This document shows, piece after piece, positions 1-6,049 of a DNA stretch of 8,459 nt (the first letter of the stretch is position 1; every line of letters begins with the position of its first letter). A program made the translations under genes and the position numbers. The notes under the pieces were generated by a model that was not told where the DNA came from, searched no databases, and saw only the letters and a program-made list of their open reading frames with translations. Source of the stretch: Bacteroidales bacterium (lineage in GTDB: Bacteria; Bacteroidota; Bacteroidia; Bacteroidales; NBLH01); the NCBI GenBank assembly GCA_026988445.1, contig JALSLF010000522.1, positions 1 through 8,459 on the forward strand. The letters are read 5' to 3'.

Positions 1-40
1 ATGTCTTTTTAATTAAAATAGAAAAAAGAGTAAATAAATA

Positions 41-270
41 CTTTCAGGAAAAAACACTTTCAGGTGCTGTTGTAAAACAAACGCTATAAAGAGTTTAAGA
101 AAAAAATGCGGTCAGGTGCTGATGCAAAAAAATATCCGGTGCTATTGGTTTAAACTCTGTCAGGTGCTAAAGCACGCTGACAGGTTTAGGTGCGGGAAGA
201 AAAGAAACACTGTCAGGTGCTTGTGCACACTTACAGGTTTAAACCGGTGCTTACGCACACTGACAGGTTT
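41..270. repeat. Tandem array of degenerate stem-loop repeat units
   Basis: The core GGTGCT occurs six times (63, 115, 138, 163, 216, 246). The three right-hand units fold well. At 157-183, CTGTCAG-GTGC-TAAA-GCAC-G-CTGACAG forms an 11-bp stem with one bulged base, extended by TAAA/TTTA at 151-154 and 185-188. At 205-240 the same plan has loop TTGT and one mismatch. At 241-270 the left CTGTCAG arm is missing but GTGC-TTAC-GCAC and the AAAC/GTTT ends remain. The inferred unit is AAAC, CTGTCAG, GTGC, a 4-base loop, GCAC, one base, CTGACAG, GTTT. Units join at GTTTAAAC (148-155 and 237-244). The copies at 52-143 are eroded half-units. No reading frame or spacer regularity suggests coding or CRISPR. 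A dispersed REP-like repeat is the likely class; its function is unknown. Confidence 0.75.
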
Positions 271-311
271 GTGTGGTGGAGCTTAGGCAGGCTGAAAGCT
301 TAAGGGGTACA

Positions 312-467
312 TGCGGGCTTGATGTGTGCTTGCGGCAGGGATTGCAGCGGATAGCCCGCAAGCCGTAAAAGCTACAAAACCCGCCGGAAAAGAGCGACCA
401 ACGGAAGCTACTTTGCCGGCGTTTGGTTTTGTGCTTTTGGGGCTGAGGACTATGAGCGGAAAGCCCG
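312..467. repeat. Composite palindromic (REP-like) intergenic element
   Basis: This stretch is clearly more GC-rich than its surroundings. Two near-identical blocks, AGCGGATAGCCCG (346-358) and AGCGGAAAGCCCG (455-467), match at 12 of 13 bases in direct orientation and flank a large imperfect hairpin (361-444). That hairpin pairs AGCC with GGCT, AAAAGC with GCTTTT, CAAAACC with GGTTTTG and GCCGG with CCGGC. Each outer block can also form a local hairpin: TGCGGGCT (312-319) with AGCCCGCA (353-360), and GGGCT (440-444) with AGCCC (462-466). From memory, intergenic elements with two conserved AGCGGA-AGCCCG blocks around a variable hairpin are widespread in Bacteroidota genomes. That recollection was not checked here. 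The element could be a structured RNA or a passive mobile repeat. Confidence 0.65.
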
Positions 468-481
468 TAGCCGCCCTAATG

Positions 482-620
482 AAATGAGTGAATGACTGAA
501 TAATTGAATGATTGAATGAAAGAATGATTGAATGAAAGAATGCTTGAAACTTGTACGACTTCCGGCGGATGATTGAATGAAAGAATGAAAGAATGAGTGA
601 ATGAATGATTGGATAATTGG
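482..620. repeat. GAAT/GATT low-complexity tandem tract
   Basis: This is an imperfect tandem repeat of 4-base words (GAAT, GATT, GAAA), with the longer phrase ATGATTGAATGAAAGAATG recurring. It is interrupted at about 543-569 by a non-repetitive stretch containing ACTTGTACGACTTCCGGCGG, after which the tract resumes. The 4-base phase gives no stable reading frame. The minus-strand open frame across it (283-723) is a low-complexity artefact rich in repeated HSI and QSF words. Such tracts are prone to slippage and length change. Confidence 0.75.
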
Positions 621-665
621 TGGTTTGGGCTTGGAATAGGGGGGGAGGATTTGCTGATTTAATTT

Positions 666-725
666 TTTTGGAAACTATGCAAAGTTTATAATGTTTTGCC
701 GCATAAACTTTGATAGTTTCCAAAA
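666..725. other. Long hairpin downstream of rocD
   Basis: The left arm (666-689) and right arm (703-725) are complementary over 23 bp, with a single bulged G at 679 and a 13-base loop at 690-702. The core is TTTTGGAAACTAT and CAAAGTTTAT paired with ATAAACTTTG and ATAGTTTCCAAAA. It begins about 18 bases after the rocD stop. On the rocD strand the stem is followed by a run of A rather than T, so it is not a canonical intrinsic terminator. It may protect the mRNA 3' end or be another foldback repeat. Confidence 0.7.
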
Positions 726-743
726 TAAAATTCAGATTAAATG

Positions 744-1958
744 CTATTTATCCATATCCAGTATGGTTTTTTTGATAATTTCTACGGCTTGCATTAATTG
801 CTCTTGGTTAATTACCAATGGCGGTGCAAAGCGGATGATGTGGTCGTGGGTTGGTTTTGCCAATAAACCGTTGTCGCGAAGTGCCAAACATACGTCCCAT
901 GCGGTTTTGCCTTCGAGGGGTTTAATTACTACGGCATTTAACAAGCCTTTTCCGCGTACTACTTCTACTCTGTCGGATTTAATTTTTTTCATTTCATCGC
1001 GGAAAATTTTACCCAAACGCTCTGCATTTTCGGTTAATTTTTCTTCTTTAATTACTTCTAATGCAGCAATTGCTACTTTTGCAGCAACGGGATTTCCGCC
1101 AAATGTTGAACCGTGTTCGCCGGGTTTTATGCAAAGCATAATATCGTCGTCGGCAAGGACTGCCGAAACAGGCATTGCTCCGCCGGAAATGGCTTTACCG
1201 AGTATCAATATATCGGGGTGAACATCTTCGTGGTCGCATGCCAACATTTGTCCTGTACGTGCAATACCGGTTTGTACTTCGTCGGCAATAAAGAGTACGT
1301 TTTTGGCTTTACACATTTCGGATGCTTTTTTCAAATATCCTTCGTCGGGCACATAAACACCTGCTTCGCCTTGAATGGGTTCAACTAAGAAACCTGCTAC
1401 ATTGGGGTCTTCAAGTGCTTTTTCAAGTGCGTTTAAATCGTTGTAAGGAATGGTAACAAAACCGGGTGTGAATGGTCCGAAACCGTCTTTTGCCGTGGGG
1501 TCGGTTGAAAAAGATACAATGGTTGTGGTGCGCCCGTGAAAATTACCTTCGCAAACAATAATTTTTGCTTGGTTTTCGGCAATTCCTTTTTTTGTATAAG
1601 CCCATTTGCGACATAGTTTTATGGCAGTTTCATCGGCTTCGGCACCGGTGTTCATGGGCAAAACTTTATCGTAGCCAAAATATTTGGTAACGTACTCTTC
1701 AAATTCACCCAGCACATTGTTGTAAAATGCACGTGAGGTTAAGGTGAGCGTTTTGGCTTGCTCAATCATTGCGTTAATAATTTTTGGATGGCAATGACCT
1801 TGATTTACAGCAGAATATGCTGAAAGAAAATCAAAGTATTTTTTGCCGTCAACGTCCCAAACATATACTCCTTCGCCTTTTTCAAGTACTACCGGTAATG
1901 GGTGATAATTGTGTGCACCGTAACGGTCTTCTCTTTGCATGTAATCATTAGCTGTCAT
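744..1958 (-). CDS. rocD: Ornithine aminotransferase (ornithine-oxo-acid transaminase)
   Basis: A PLP-dependent class III aminotransferase that converts L-ornithine and 2-oxoglutarate to glutamate-5-semialdehyde and glutamate, linking arginine/ornithine to proline metabolism in the cytoplasm. At 404 aa it has the usual full family length. Visible signatures are NYHPLPV (17-23) and SAYSAVNQGHCHPKI (46-60) with substrate-contacting tyrosines Y18 and Y48, NTGAEA (103-108), NFHGRT with R143, EPIQGEAG with E198, the ADEVQTG aspartate D226 for the PLP ring nitrogen, LGKAISGG with Schiff-base lysine K255, GSTFGGNP (283-290), and R376 in IIRFAPP. Role assignments follow the human enzyme. I chose the ATG at 1958 because an upstream in-frame ATG (2015) would translate through a terminator-like hairpin and add 19 residues with no family similarity. 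It stands alone, divergent from the next cluster. D109 in EADET is, from memory, more often a different residue in this family. Confidence 0.96.
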   Translation of the reverse strand: MTANDYMQREDRYGAHNYHPLPVVLEKGEGVYVWDVDGKKYFDFLSAYSAVNQGHCHPKIINAMIEQAKTLTLTSRAFYNNVLGEFEEYVTKYFGYDKVLPMNTGAEADETAIKLCRKWAYTKKGIAENQAKIIVCEGNFHGRTTTIVSFSTDPTAKDGFGPFTPGFVTIPYNDLNALEKALEDPNVAGFLVEPIQGEAGVYVPDEGYLKKASEMCKAKNVLFIADEVQTGIARTGQMLACDHEDVHPDILILGKAISGGAMPVSAVLADDDIMLCIKPGEHGSTFGGNPVAAKVAIAALEVIKEEKLTENAERLGKIFRDEMKKIKSDRVEVVRGKGLLNAVVIKPLEGKTAWDVCLALRDNGLLAKPTHDHIIRFAPPLVINQEQLMQAVEIIKKTILDMDK

Positions 1959-1988
1959 AAAATTCTGAGTTTTAGTTGTTGTACAATT

Positions 1989-2013
1989 AAAAAAAGCCTG
2001 CGGCAACACAGGC
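1989..2013 (-). terminator. Intrinsic-terminator-like hairpin in the rocD leader
   Basis: Read on the minus strand this is GCCTG, an 8-base loop (TGTTGCCG), CAGGC, then seven T residues, which is a textbook intrinsic terminator shape with a short stem. It ends 30 bases before the rocD ATG. No minus-strand gene lies immediately upstream within the 300-base divergent region, so it has no obvious transcript to end other than the rocD leader. Direct copies of GTACAATT flank it (1981-1988 and 2021-2028). It may be an attenuator or an inserted hairpin. On the plus strand it lacks a T tract. Confidence 0.6.
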
Positions 2014-2266
2014 AATTAAAGTACAATTTTACGATAAGTTTTTAATTTTTCAAAATTTAGCGAGCTACTAAACAACAGTTTTTTTGAATTTATTGCTTTT
2101 TGTTAATTAAAAAGGGATAGACTACCATTCGTGGTTGGTTTGAGGTGTTTGGTTTTTCATAAAATTATACATTTATGGTGGATACGAATTTTGGGTTTTC
2201 TGTTAAGAGGGTGTCTGGGTATTTATGGTAAATTTTGAATTAAATTAAAGTATTCTTTGCATAGTA
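2014..2266. other. Divergent intergenic region, mostly featureless
   Basis: This AT-rich stretch lies between the divergent rocD and lipoprotein genes. It must hold the rocD promoter, but I see no match to the full Bacteroidota promoter pattern on the minus strand. The nearest candidate is TAAATTTTG (complement of 2051-2059), which has one base too many and no good upstream TTTG. ATTTATGGT occurs twice (2171-2179 and 2221-2229), which may be chance. No gene or RNA is apparent. Confidence 0.4.
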
Positions 2267-2297
2267 TTTGATATGATAATAAATTAATTTATTTTTG
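2267..2297 (+). promoter_or_regulatory. Bacteroidota-type housekeeping promoter
   Basis: TTTG at 2267-2270, then exactly 19 bases, then TATTTTTG at 2290-2297 fits the Bacteroidota primary-sigma consensus (TTTG at -33, TAnnTTTG at -7). The implied start of transcription is near 2303-2306, giving a leader of roughly 25-28 bases before the lipoprotein ATG at 2331. It drives the plus-strand cluster, at least its first gene. In such AT-rich sequence part of the match could be chance, but the position and spacing are both as expected. Confidence 0.75.
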
Positions 2298-2330
2298 TTG
2301 TATCAGACATTAACTTAAAACAATTATATT

Positions 2331-2735
2331 ATGAAAAATCTTATCGGTTTACTATTTATGTTTTTATTGATTGTTTCACTTGCTTCATGTAGCCAATCGG
2401 CAAGTGATATGGTACCCGGAGAATGGCAAATTACCGATTTAAAAACAACCAGCGATATTCCCGAAGATCAGATGGAAGCATATAATGCGCAAATTGAAGA
2501 AATGAAAAACAGTTCGAAAATTGTATTTAAAGCAGATGGAACTTTTGAACAGACTATTTTGGATGAGACCAGTAACGGAAAATGGGAAGTAAGTGAAGAC
2601 GGAAAAACATTAAGTACAGATATCGATGGAGTTAAGGAAGTAAAAAAAATTGAAGAATTAAGTCCTGAAAAAATGGTTTTAGTAGTTGCTTTTGATAGCG
2701 ACACCACTACTACTACCTTGCAAAAAGTTAAATAA
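2331..2735 (+). CDS. Small lipocalin-like lipoprotein
   Basis: A 134-aa protein with a signal peptide (residues 1-19: K3, then a hydrophobic run) and a type II lipobox LASC with the lipidated cysteine at C20. The mature part begins GEWQITDL (30-37), then has FKADGTFEQ (66-74) and GKWEVSEDG (83-91). This G-x-W opening followed by DGTF and GKW strands is typical of the small lipocalin-like domains common in Bacteroidota lipoproteins. No acidic run follows the cysteine of the sort associated with surface export, so a periplasm-facing outer-membrane location is the default inference. The neighbouring TIR protein carries a related domain (12 identities over 26 residues around GKW...GVKEV), so the two probably bind related ligands or each other. 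The ligand is unknown. A good promoter lies just upstream. Confidence 0.85.
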   Translation: MKNLIGLLFMFLLIVSLASCSQSASDMVPGEWQITDLKTTSDIPEDQMEAYNAQIEEMKNSSKIVFKADGTFEQTILDETSNGKWEVSEDGKTLSTDIDGVKEVKKIEELSPEKMVLVVAFDSDTTTTTLQKVK

Positions 2736-2925
2736 TTGAGTCCGGTTTAAAAAGGTTCTTTGTGGCTAAACTTTATTATTTTGCAAACTTTTGAATATAG
2801 TTAAGCACACTTGTTGAATTTGTTTTTCCTGGATTTTGATAAATATCCACCTTTTTAGACCCTTTGCATCATATTTATAAAAGAAAACGTATTTTAAGTG
2901 TAAACATTTTAAAATAAATATTTTA

Positions 2926-3816
2926 GTGAAGAATATTTGTGTTATTTATCCCAAAGAGCAGAAGAGCCTGATTAAAAAATTGGTTTCTAAATTAGAATCG
3001 GACAATATTAGCTGTTGGACCAGTCCCAGAGATTTTAATCAAACAGATGAAAATGCACTGAAAGAAAAAATTGAACAATCGGAAAGTTTATTGTTGGTAA
3101 TTGACAAAAATTCAAATAAAGATAAAATTGCCAATCAAGCACTTGAATTTGCTTTGGAAAACGATTTGGAAATTATTCCGTATGTGGTTGATAAAATTGA
3201 AGACGGATTGTATGCCGATTATTTCTTTTATGCGTTTAGTTGGGTAGATGCTTATGAAGATAGCTTTGACGAGGCTTATGAAGTGCTGTTGGAAAGTTTT
3301 CAGGATGGTGAAAAAGCTCCTGTAAAATTATCGAGTCATGGAAGAAAAGCAAAAAATCAAAATAGTTTAAATACAAACCAAATAGTCATTATTGCATTAA
3401 TAGTGATTGCAGCAATAGCCGGTTGGTTTATTTATAATAATTCTACCGAAGACAGTTCATATGATACTTTTCTTGTTGGGAAATGGCAACTTAAGGATTA
3501 TGCCGATAACCTAAAACGAACACCACAAGATAGTATTACTTTTTTTACACAAACGCTTCCAACGCTTAAAAGAACCGTATTATTAACTTTTAATGAAGAC
3601 CATACCTTTGAACGCCGTGGCTTTACTCCCGAACCACAAATTGGGAAATGGAAATTGAATGATGACGGAAGTGTTTTAGAATTAGAACCTGTAGGTGTAA
3701 AAGAAGTACAAAAACTTAATTTGCAAAATTTTACGGAACATAGTTTTACTATTGTCGTTACTGAACAACTTGAAGGGGGTACTGTTTCGACTACAAGACT
3801 AACTTTTGTTAAATAA
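2926..3816 (+). CDS. TIR domain protein with one membrane segment and an extracytoplasmic lipocalin-like domain
   Basis: A 296-aa fusion in three parts. Residues 1-125 are a TIR_2-like domain: KNICVIYP opens strand A, CWTSPRDF (30-37) is the recognisable BB-loop region, SLLLVIDKNSN (54-64) is the next strand, and DLEIIPYVVD and FSWVDAY follow. Residues 152-170 form a single membrane helix, preceded by basic residues (R140, K141, K143) and followed by acidic ones, which predicts TIR inside and C-terminus outside. Residues 180-296 are lipocalin-like (GKWQL 185-189, HTF 226-228, GKWKLNDDG 240-248, GVKEVQKL 257-264) and resemble the upstream lipoprotein. The residue aligned with the usual TIR catalytic glutamate is A72. 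The start is GTG at 2926: no ATG lies between it and the in-frame stop at 2878, and the TIR fold begins at once. The next gene starts 9 bases after the stop. I infer an envelope-sensing protein; its output is unknown. Confidence 0.85.
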   Translation: MKNICVIYPKEQKSLIKKLVSKLESDNISCWTSPRDFNQTDENALKEKIEQSESLLLVIDKNSNKDKIANQALEFALENDLEIIPYVVDKIEDGLYADYFFYAFSWVDAYEDSFDEAYEVLLESFQDGEKAPVKLSSHGRKAKNQNSLNTNQIVIIALIVIAAIAGWFIYNNSTEDSSYDTFLVGKWQLKDYADNLKRTPQDSITFFTQTLPTLKRTVLLTFNEDHTFERRGFTPEPQIGKWKLNDDGSVLELEPVGVKEVQKLNLQNFTEHSFTIVVTEQLEGGTVSTTRLTFVK

Positions 3817-3825
3817 TTGATAAGA

Positions 3826-4419
3826 ATGTCTGAACTTGAAGATAATCTCATAAATATTCCTTCAATTGAGGTCCCAAAAGTTTTTTTTTCGGAAAAAACA
3901 AATCGTCCGTTTAATACTTGTAGTATGTGCGGCAATGGCTTAAATGAATTTGAACTGCACTTTGTTGAAAAGGCTTTTGGCATGCCGGCAAATTCAAAAG
4001 AGCATGAGTTGATTTTTGAGTATGCACTATGTAGTGAGTGTTTAGAATCTACCCGTGAAGAAATATCTGAAGAAAGCCGGAAAAATATAGAAATGTACTT
4101 TAAACTTTATGTTGATGTTGCTGAAAGAAACAAAAAATTATTATCGAAAAATCATATTGATTTAAATAGTTGGATAGGGAATTGTATCATTACCGGAAAA
4201 CCCGTTTTAGAAGAAAAAGAGTATATAATTGGTGGTGCATTTCTTGGTAATAGGATGATTTTAAATGTAATGCCTTATGCTATGAGTGAAAAAGCAATGT
4301 TTGAAATTCAAGAGTTGCTTTCTAAAAAAACTAAAGATTTTTTAGATGGCTTTCAAAAAAAAGTTTTTCCTCCGGATGTTCGGGAAAGAGTACCGGACGG
4401 GAGTTTGATAATATTGTAA
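3826..4419 (+). CDS. Conserved protein with paired CxxC motifs (probable zinc site)
   Basis: A 197-aa soluble protein with no signal peptide or membrane segment. TCSMCG (C32, C35) and LCSEC (C69, C72) form a split four-cysteine site that would suit zinc, and a further cysteine (C120) sits in NCIITGKP. The N-terminal region NIPSIEVPKVFFSEK followed by a cysteine pair resembles a family of uncharacterised Bacteroidota proteins that I recognise only by its overall pattern, so I give no function. I chose ATG at 3826 over an in-frame TTG at 3817, which would directly abut the TIR stop codon. With 9 bases between the TIR stop and this ATG, the two are almost certainly co-transcribed. The next gene follows after 24 bases. 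Confidence 0.8.
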   Translation: MSELEDNLINIPSIEVPKVFFSEKTNRPFNTCSMCGNGLNEFELHFVEKAFGMPANSKEHELIFEYALCSECLESTREEISEESRKNIEMYFKLYVDVAERNKKLLSKNHIDLNSWIGNCIITGKPVLEEKEYIIGGAFLGNRMILNVMPYAMSEKAMFEIQELLSKKTKDFLDGFQKKVFPPDVRERVPDGSLIIL

Positions 4420-4443
4420 GAATGATGCATTAACAAGACCTTA

Positions 4444-5976
4444 ATGTTCAGCAAAAATTATTATTCTCCGAAAATATCAAGTTTTCTTTTTATAGCCGTA
4501 TTTACCGTTCTATTTTTCATTTATGGTTTTGATGATATTCTGTTATTGCGCCCGCAATCGGTACATCAATGGCGACAATGCGATTGTTTGGCTTTTACAC
4601 AAACATACTATAAAGATAAAAACGGCTTTTTTGAACCCAAAGTATTATATCTTGGAGATGATAATACAGGCAAGACCGCTACCGAATTTCCTATAATATA
4701 TTATACCATAGCCCAGATTTGGAAAATCTTCGGGAAACATGAGTATATTTATCGTGCTTTTGTGTTACTTTTAAGTTTTATTGGTTTGTTTTCGCTTTTT
4801 AAAATGAGTGAAGATATTTTAGAAGACAGTTATCTTGCCCTCTGGATTAGCTTTATTTTATTTTCATCTCCAATGCTGGTATATTATGCCAATAATTTTT
4901 TAATGAATGTACCTGCATTTTCAATCGCTTTGGTGGCACTCTATTATTTTTATTTGTTTTACAAATTTTCTGACAATAAATACCTCTATATTTCTACCAT
5001 ATTATACACTCTGTCCGGTTTGATAAAAATCCCTGCATTAACATCTTTTGTTGCAATTCTTGGTTTGTTGGTATTTGAACAGCTAAAGTTTATAAAATCT
5101 GATAAAAAAATATTTTTTGATTTAAAAAGACAGCTTCCTGCTTTATTGTTGGTAATTTTACTTGTAAGTTTATGGTATTATTATGCGGCACATTATAATG
5201 CACAACATAATAGCGGAATGTTTTTAATTGGGATACTGCCTATTTGGTTAGACGATATAGCCCGCTTAAAACATATTCTACAAAATATTCAGTTATTATG
5301 GATCGATAGTTATCAAGGCATCAGCATTCAAATAACTGCTGTAATAATGTTTTTGTTAATCATTTTATTAAAAAAATACAATAACAAACATTTATGGTGG
5401 ATAAATCTATTTTTATTTATAGGTTTTATCGGTTTTATAATCCTTTGGTTTGATGTTTTTGATAATCATGATTATTACTTAATCAACCAGTTAATATTTA
5501 TGATAAGTATTTTTGTTTCGTTTTTCTTCAGCTTGAAAAAATATAATTTAAAGATATTTAATCATGCAGCATTCCGGTTAGTCTTGTTTATATTGTTGAT
5601 ATTTAATATTATACACTGTAAAAATGTAATTAAATTAAGATACAACGGTTGGCCAAATCAACATCATTTAACAGTAGTAAAACCATTAGAAACAATAACC
5701 CCTTATTTACGTTCCATAGGAATCACGGATAAGGATACCGTATTGTTTATTCAAGATCCGAGTTTAAATATCTCATTATATCTGATGGAGCAGAAAGGTT
5801 ATACAAATTTTGCTGCTAAAATTGAAAATGTAGATTTTATAAAAGAAAAAATAAATAGCGGAGCAAAATATTTATTTGTAAACGACCCAAATTATTTAAA
5901 TAAAGATTATTTGAAACCTTTTTTAAAAAATAGGGTAGGAGCATATGAAAATATTATGATATATAAAGTTAAGTGA
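4444..5976 (+). CDS. Polytopic GT-C fold glycosyltransferase (GT39/PMT-like)
   Basis: A 510-aa inner-membrane protein with about ten hydrophobic helices (first at 11-29, last near 376-392) and a soluble C-terminal part (about 395-510). The first extracytoplasmic loop holds HQWRQCD (41-47) and a TEFP motif (80-83). An acidic residue in that loop, here probably D47, is the usual catalytic or metal-binding position in GT-C enzymes. NHDYY (341-345) lies in a later loop. Such proteins move a sugar from a polyprenyl-phosphate carrier to a lipid, glycan or protein outside the membrane; the acceptor cannot be told from the sequence. It is the last plus-strand gene, 24 bases after the CxxC gene and probably in the same transcript, although its role looks closer to that of the convergent glycosyltransferase pair. 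Confidence 0.8.
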   Translation: MFSKNYYSPKISSFLFIAVFTVLFFIYGFDDILLLRPQSVHQWRQCDCLAFTQTYYKDKNGFFEPKVLYLGDDNTGKTATEFPIIYYTIAQIWKIFGKHEYIYRAFVLLLSFIGLFSLFKMSEDILEDSYLALWISFILFSSPMLVYYANNFLMNVPAFSIALVALYYFYLFYKFSDNKYLYISTILYTLSGLIKIPALTSFVAILGLLVFEQLKFIKSDKKIFFDLKRQLPALLLVILLVSLWYYYAAHYNAQHNSGMFLIGILPIWLDDIARLKHILQNIQLLWIDSYQGISIQITAVIMFLLIILLKKYNNKHLWWINLFLFIGFIGFIILWFDVFDNHDYYLINQLIFMISIFVSFFFSLKKYNLKIFNHAAFRLVLFILLIFNIIHCKNVIKLRYNGWPNQHHLTVVKPLETITPYLRSIGITDKDTVLFIQDPSLNISLYLMEQKGYTNFAAKIENVDFIKEKINSGAKYLFVNDPNYLNKDYLKPFLKNRVGAYENIMIYKVK

Positions 5977-6049
5977 GCATAGATTTTTGTTGTTAAACAT
6001 TTGTCAATAGCTATTTGGTAAAATTTTAATACACTGTTGTGAAAATAAT

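Noticed and set aside
41..270. CRISPR-like array from the repeated CAGGTGCT core
   Set aside because: Copy spacing is irregular (52, 23, 25, 53, 30 bases), units are self-complementary with no unique spacers of uniform length, and no cas genes are present.
283..723. A 146-codon open frame on the minus strand
   Set aside because: It runs through the hairpin, the GAAT/GATT microsatellite and the composite palindrome. Its middle is low-complexity HSI/QSF-type sequence and no domain is visible, so it is a translation of repeats.
691..1388. Plus-strand open frames opposite rocD
   Set aside because: They are antisense shadows of a strongly conserved enzyme gene and show no domain of their own.
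1959..2015. Longer rocD start at 2015
   Set aside because: The extra 19 residues are the translated terminator hairpin and leader and match nothing in the aminotransferase family; the ATG at 1958 gives the usual length.
2863..2900. A promoter directly upstream of the TIR gene (TTTG at 2863 and TATTTTAA at 2890)
   Set aside because: The spacing is 23 rather than about 19 bases and the downstream element misses the final TTTG, so it is too weak to call in AT-rich sequence.
2926..5976. Calling the cluster a known TIR anti-phage system (Thoeris-like or similar)
   Set aside because: There is no partner such as ThsA, a STING-like or prokaryotic Argonaute protein. The TIR domain seems to lack its catalytic glutamate, and the outer domain points to envelope sensing. 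Defence remains possible but unsupported.
6006..6015. AATAGCTATT palindrome between the convergent genes as a terminator
   Set aside because: The stem is only 5 bp, AT-rich, with no loop and no T tract.
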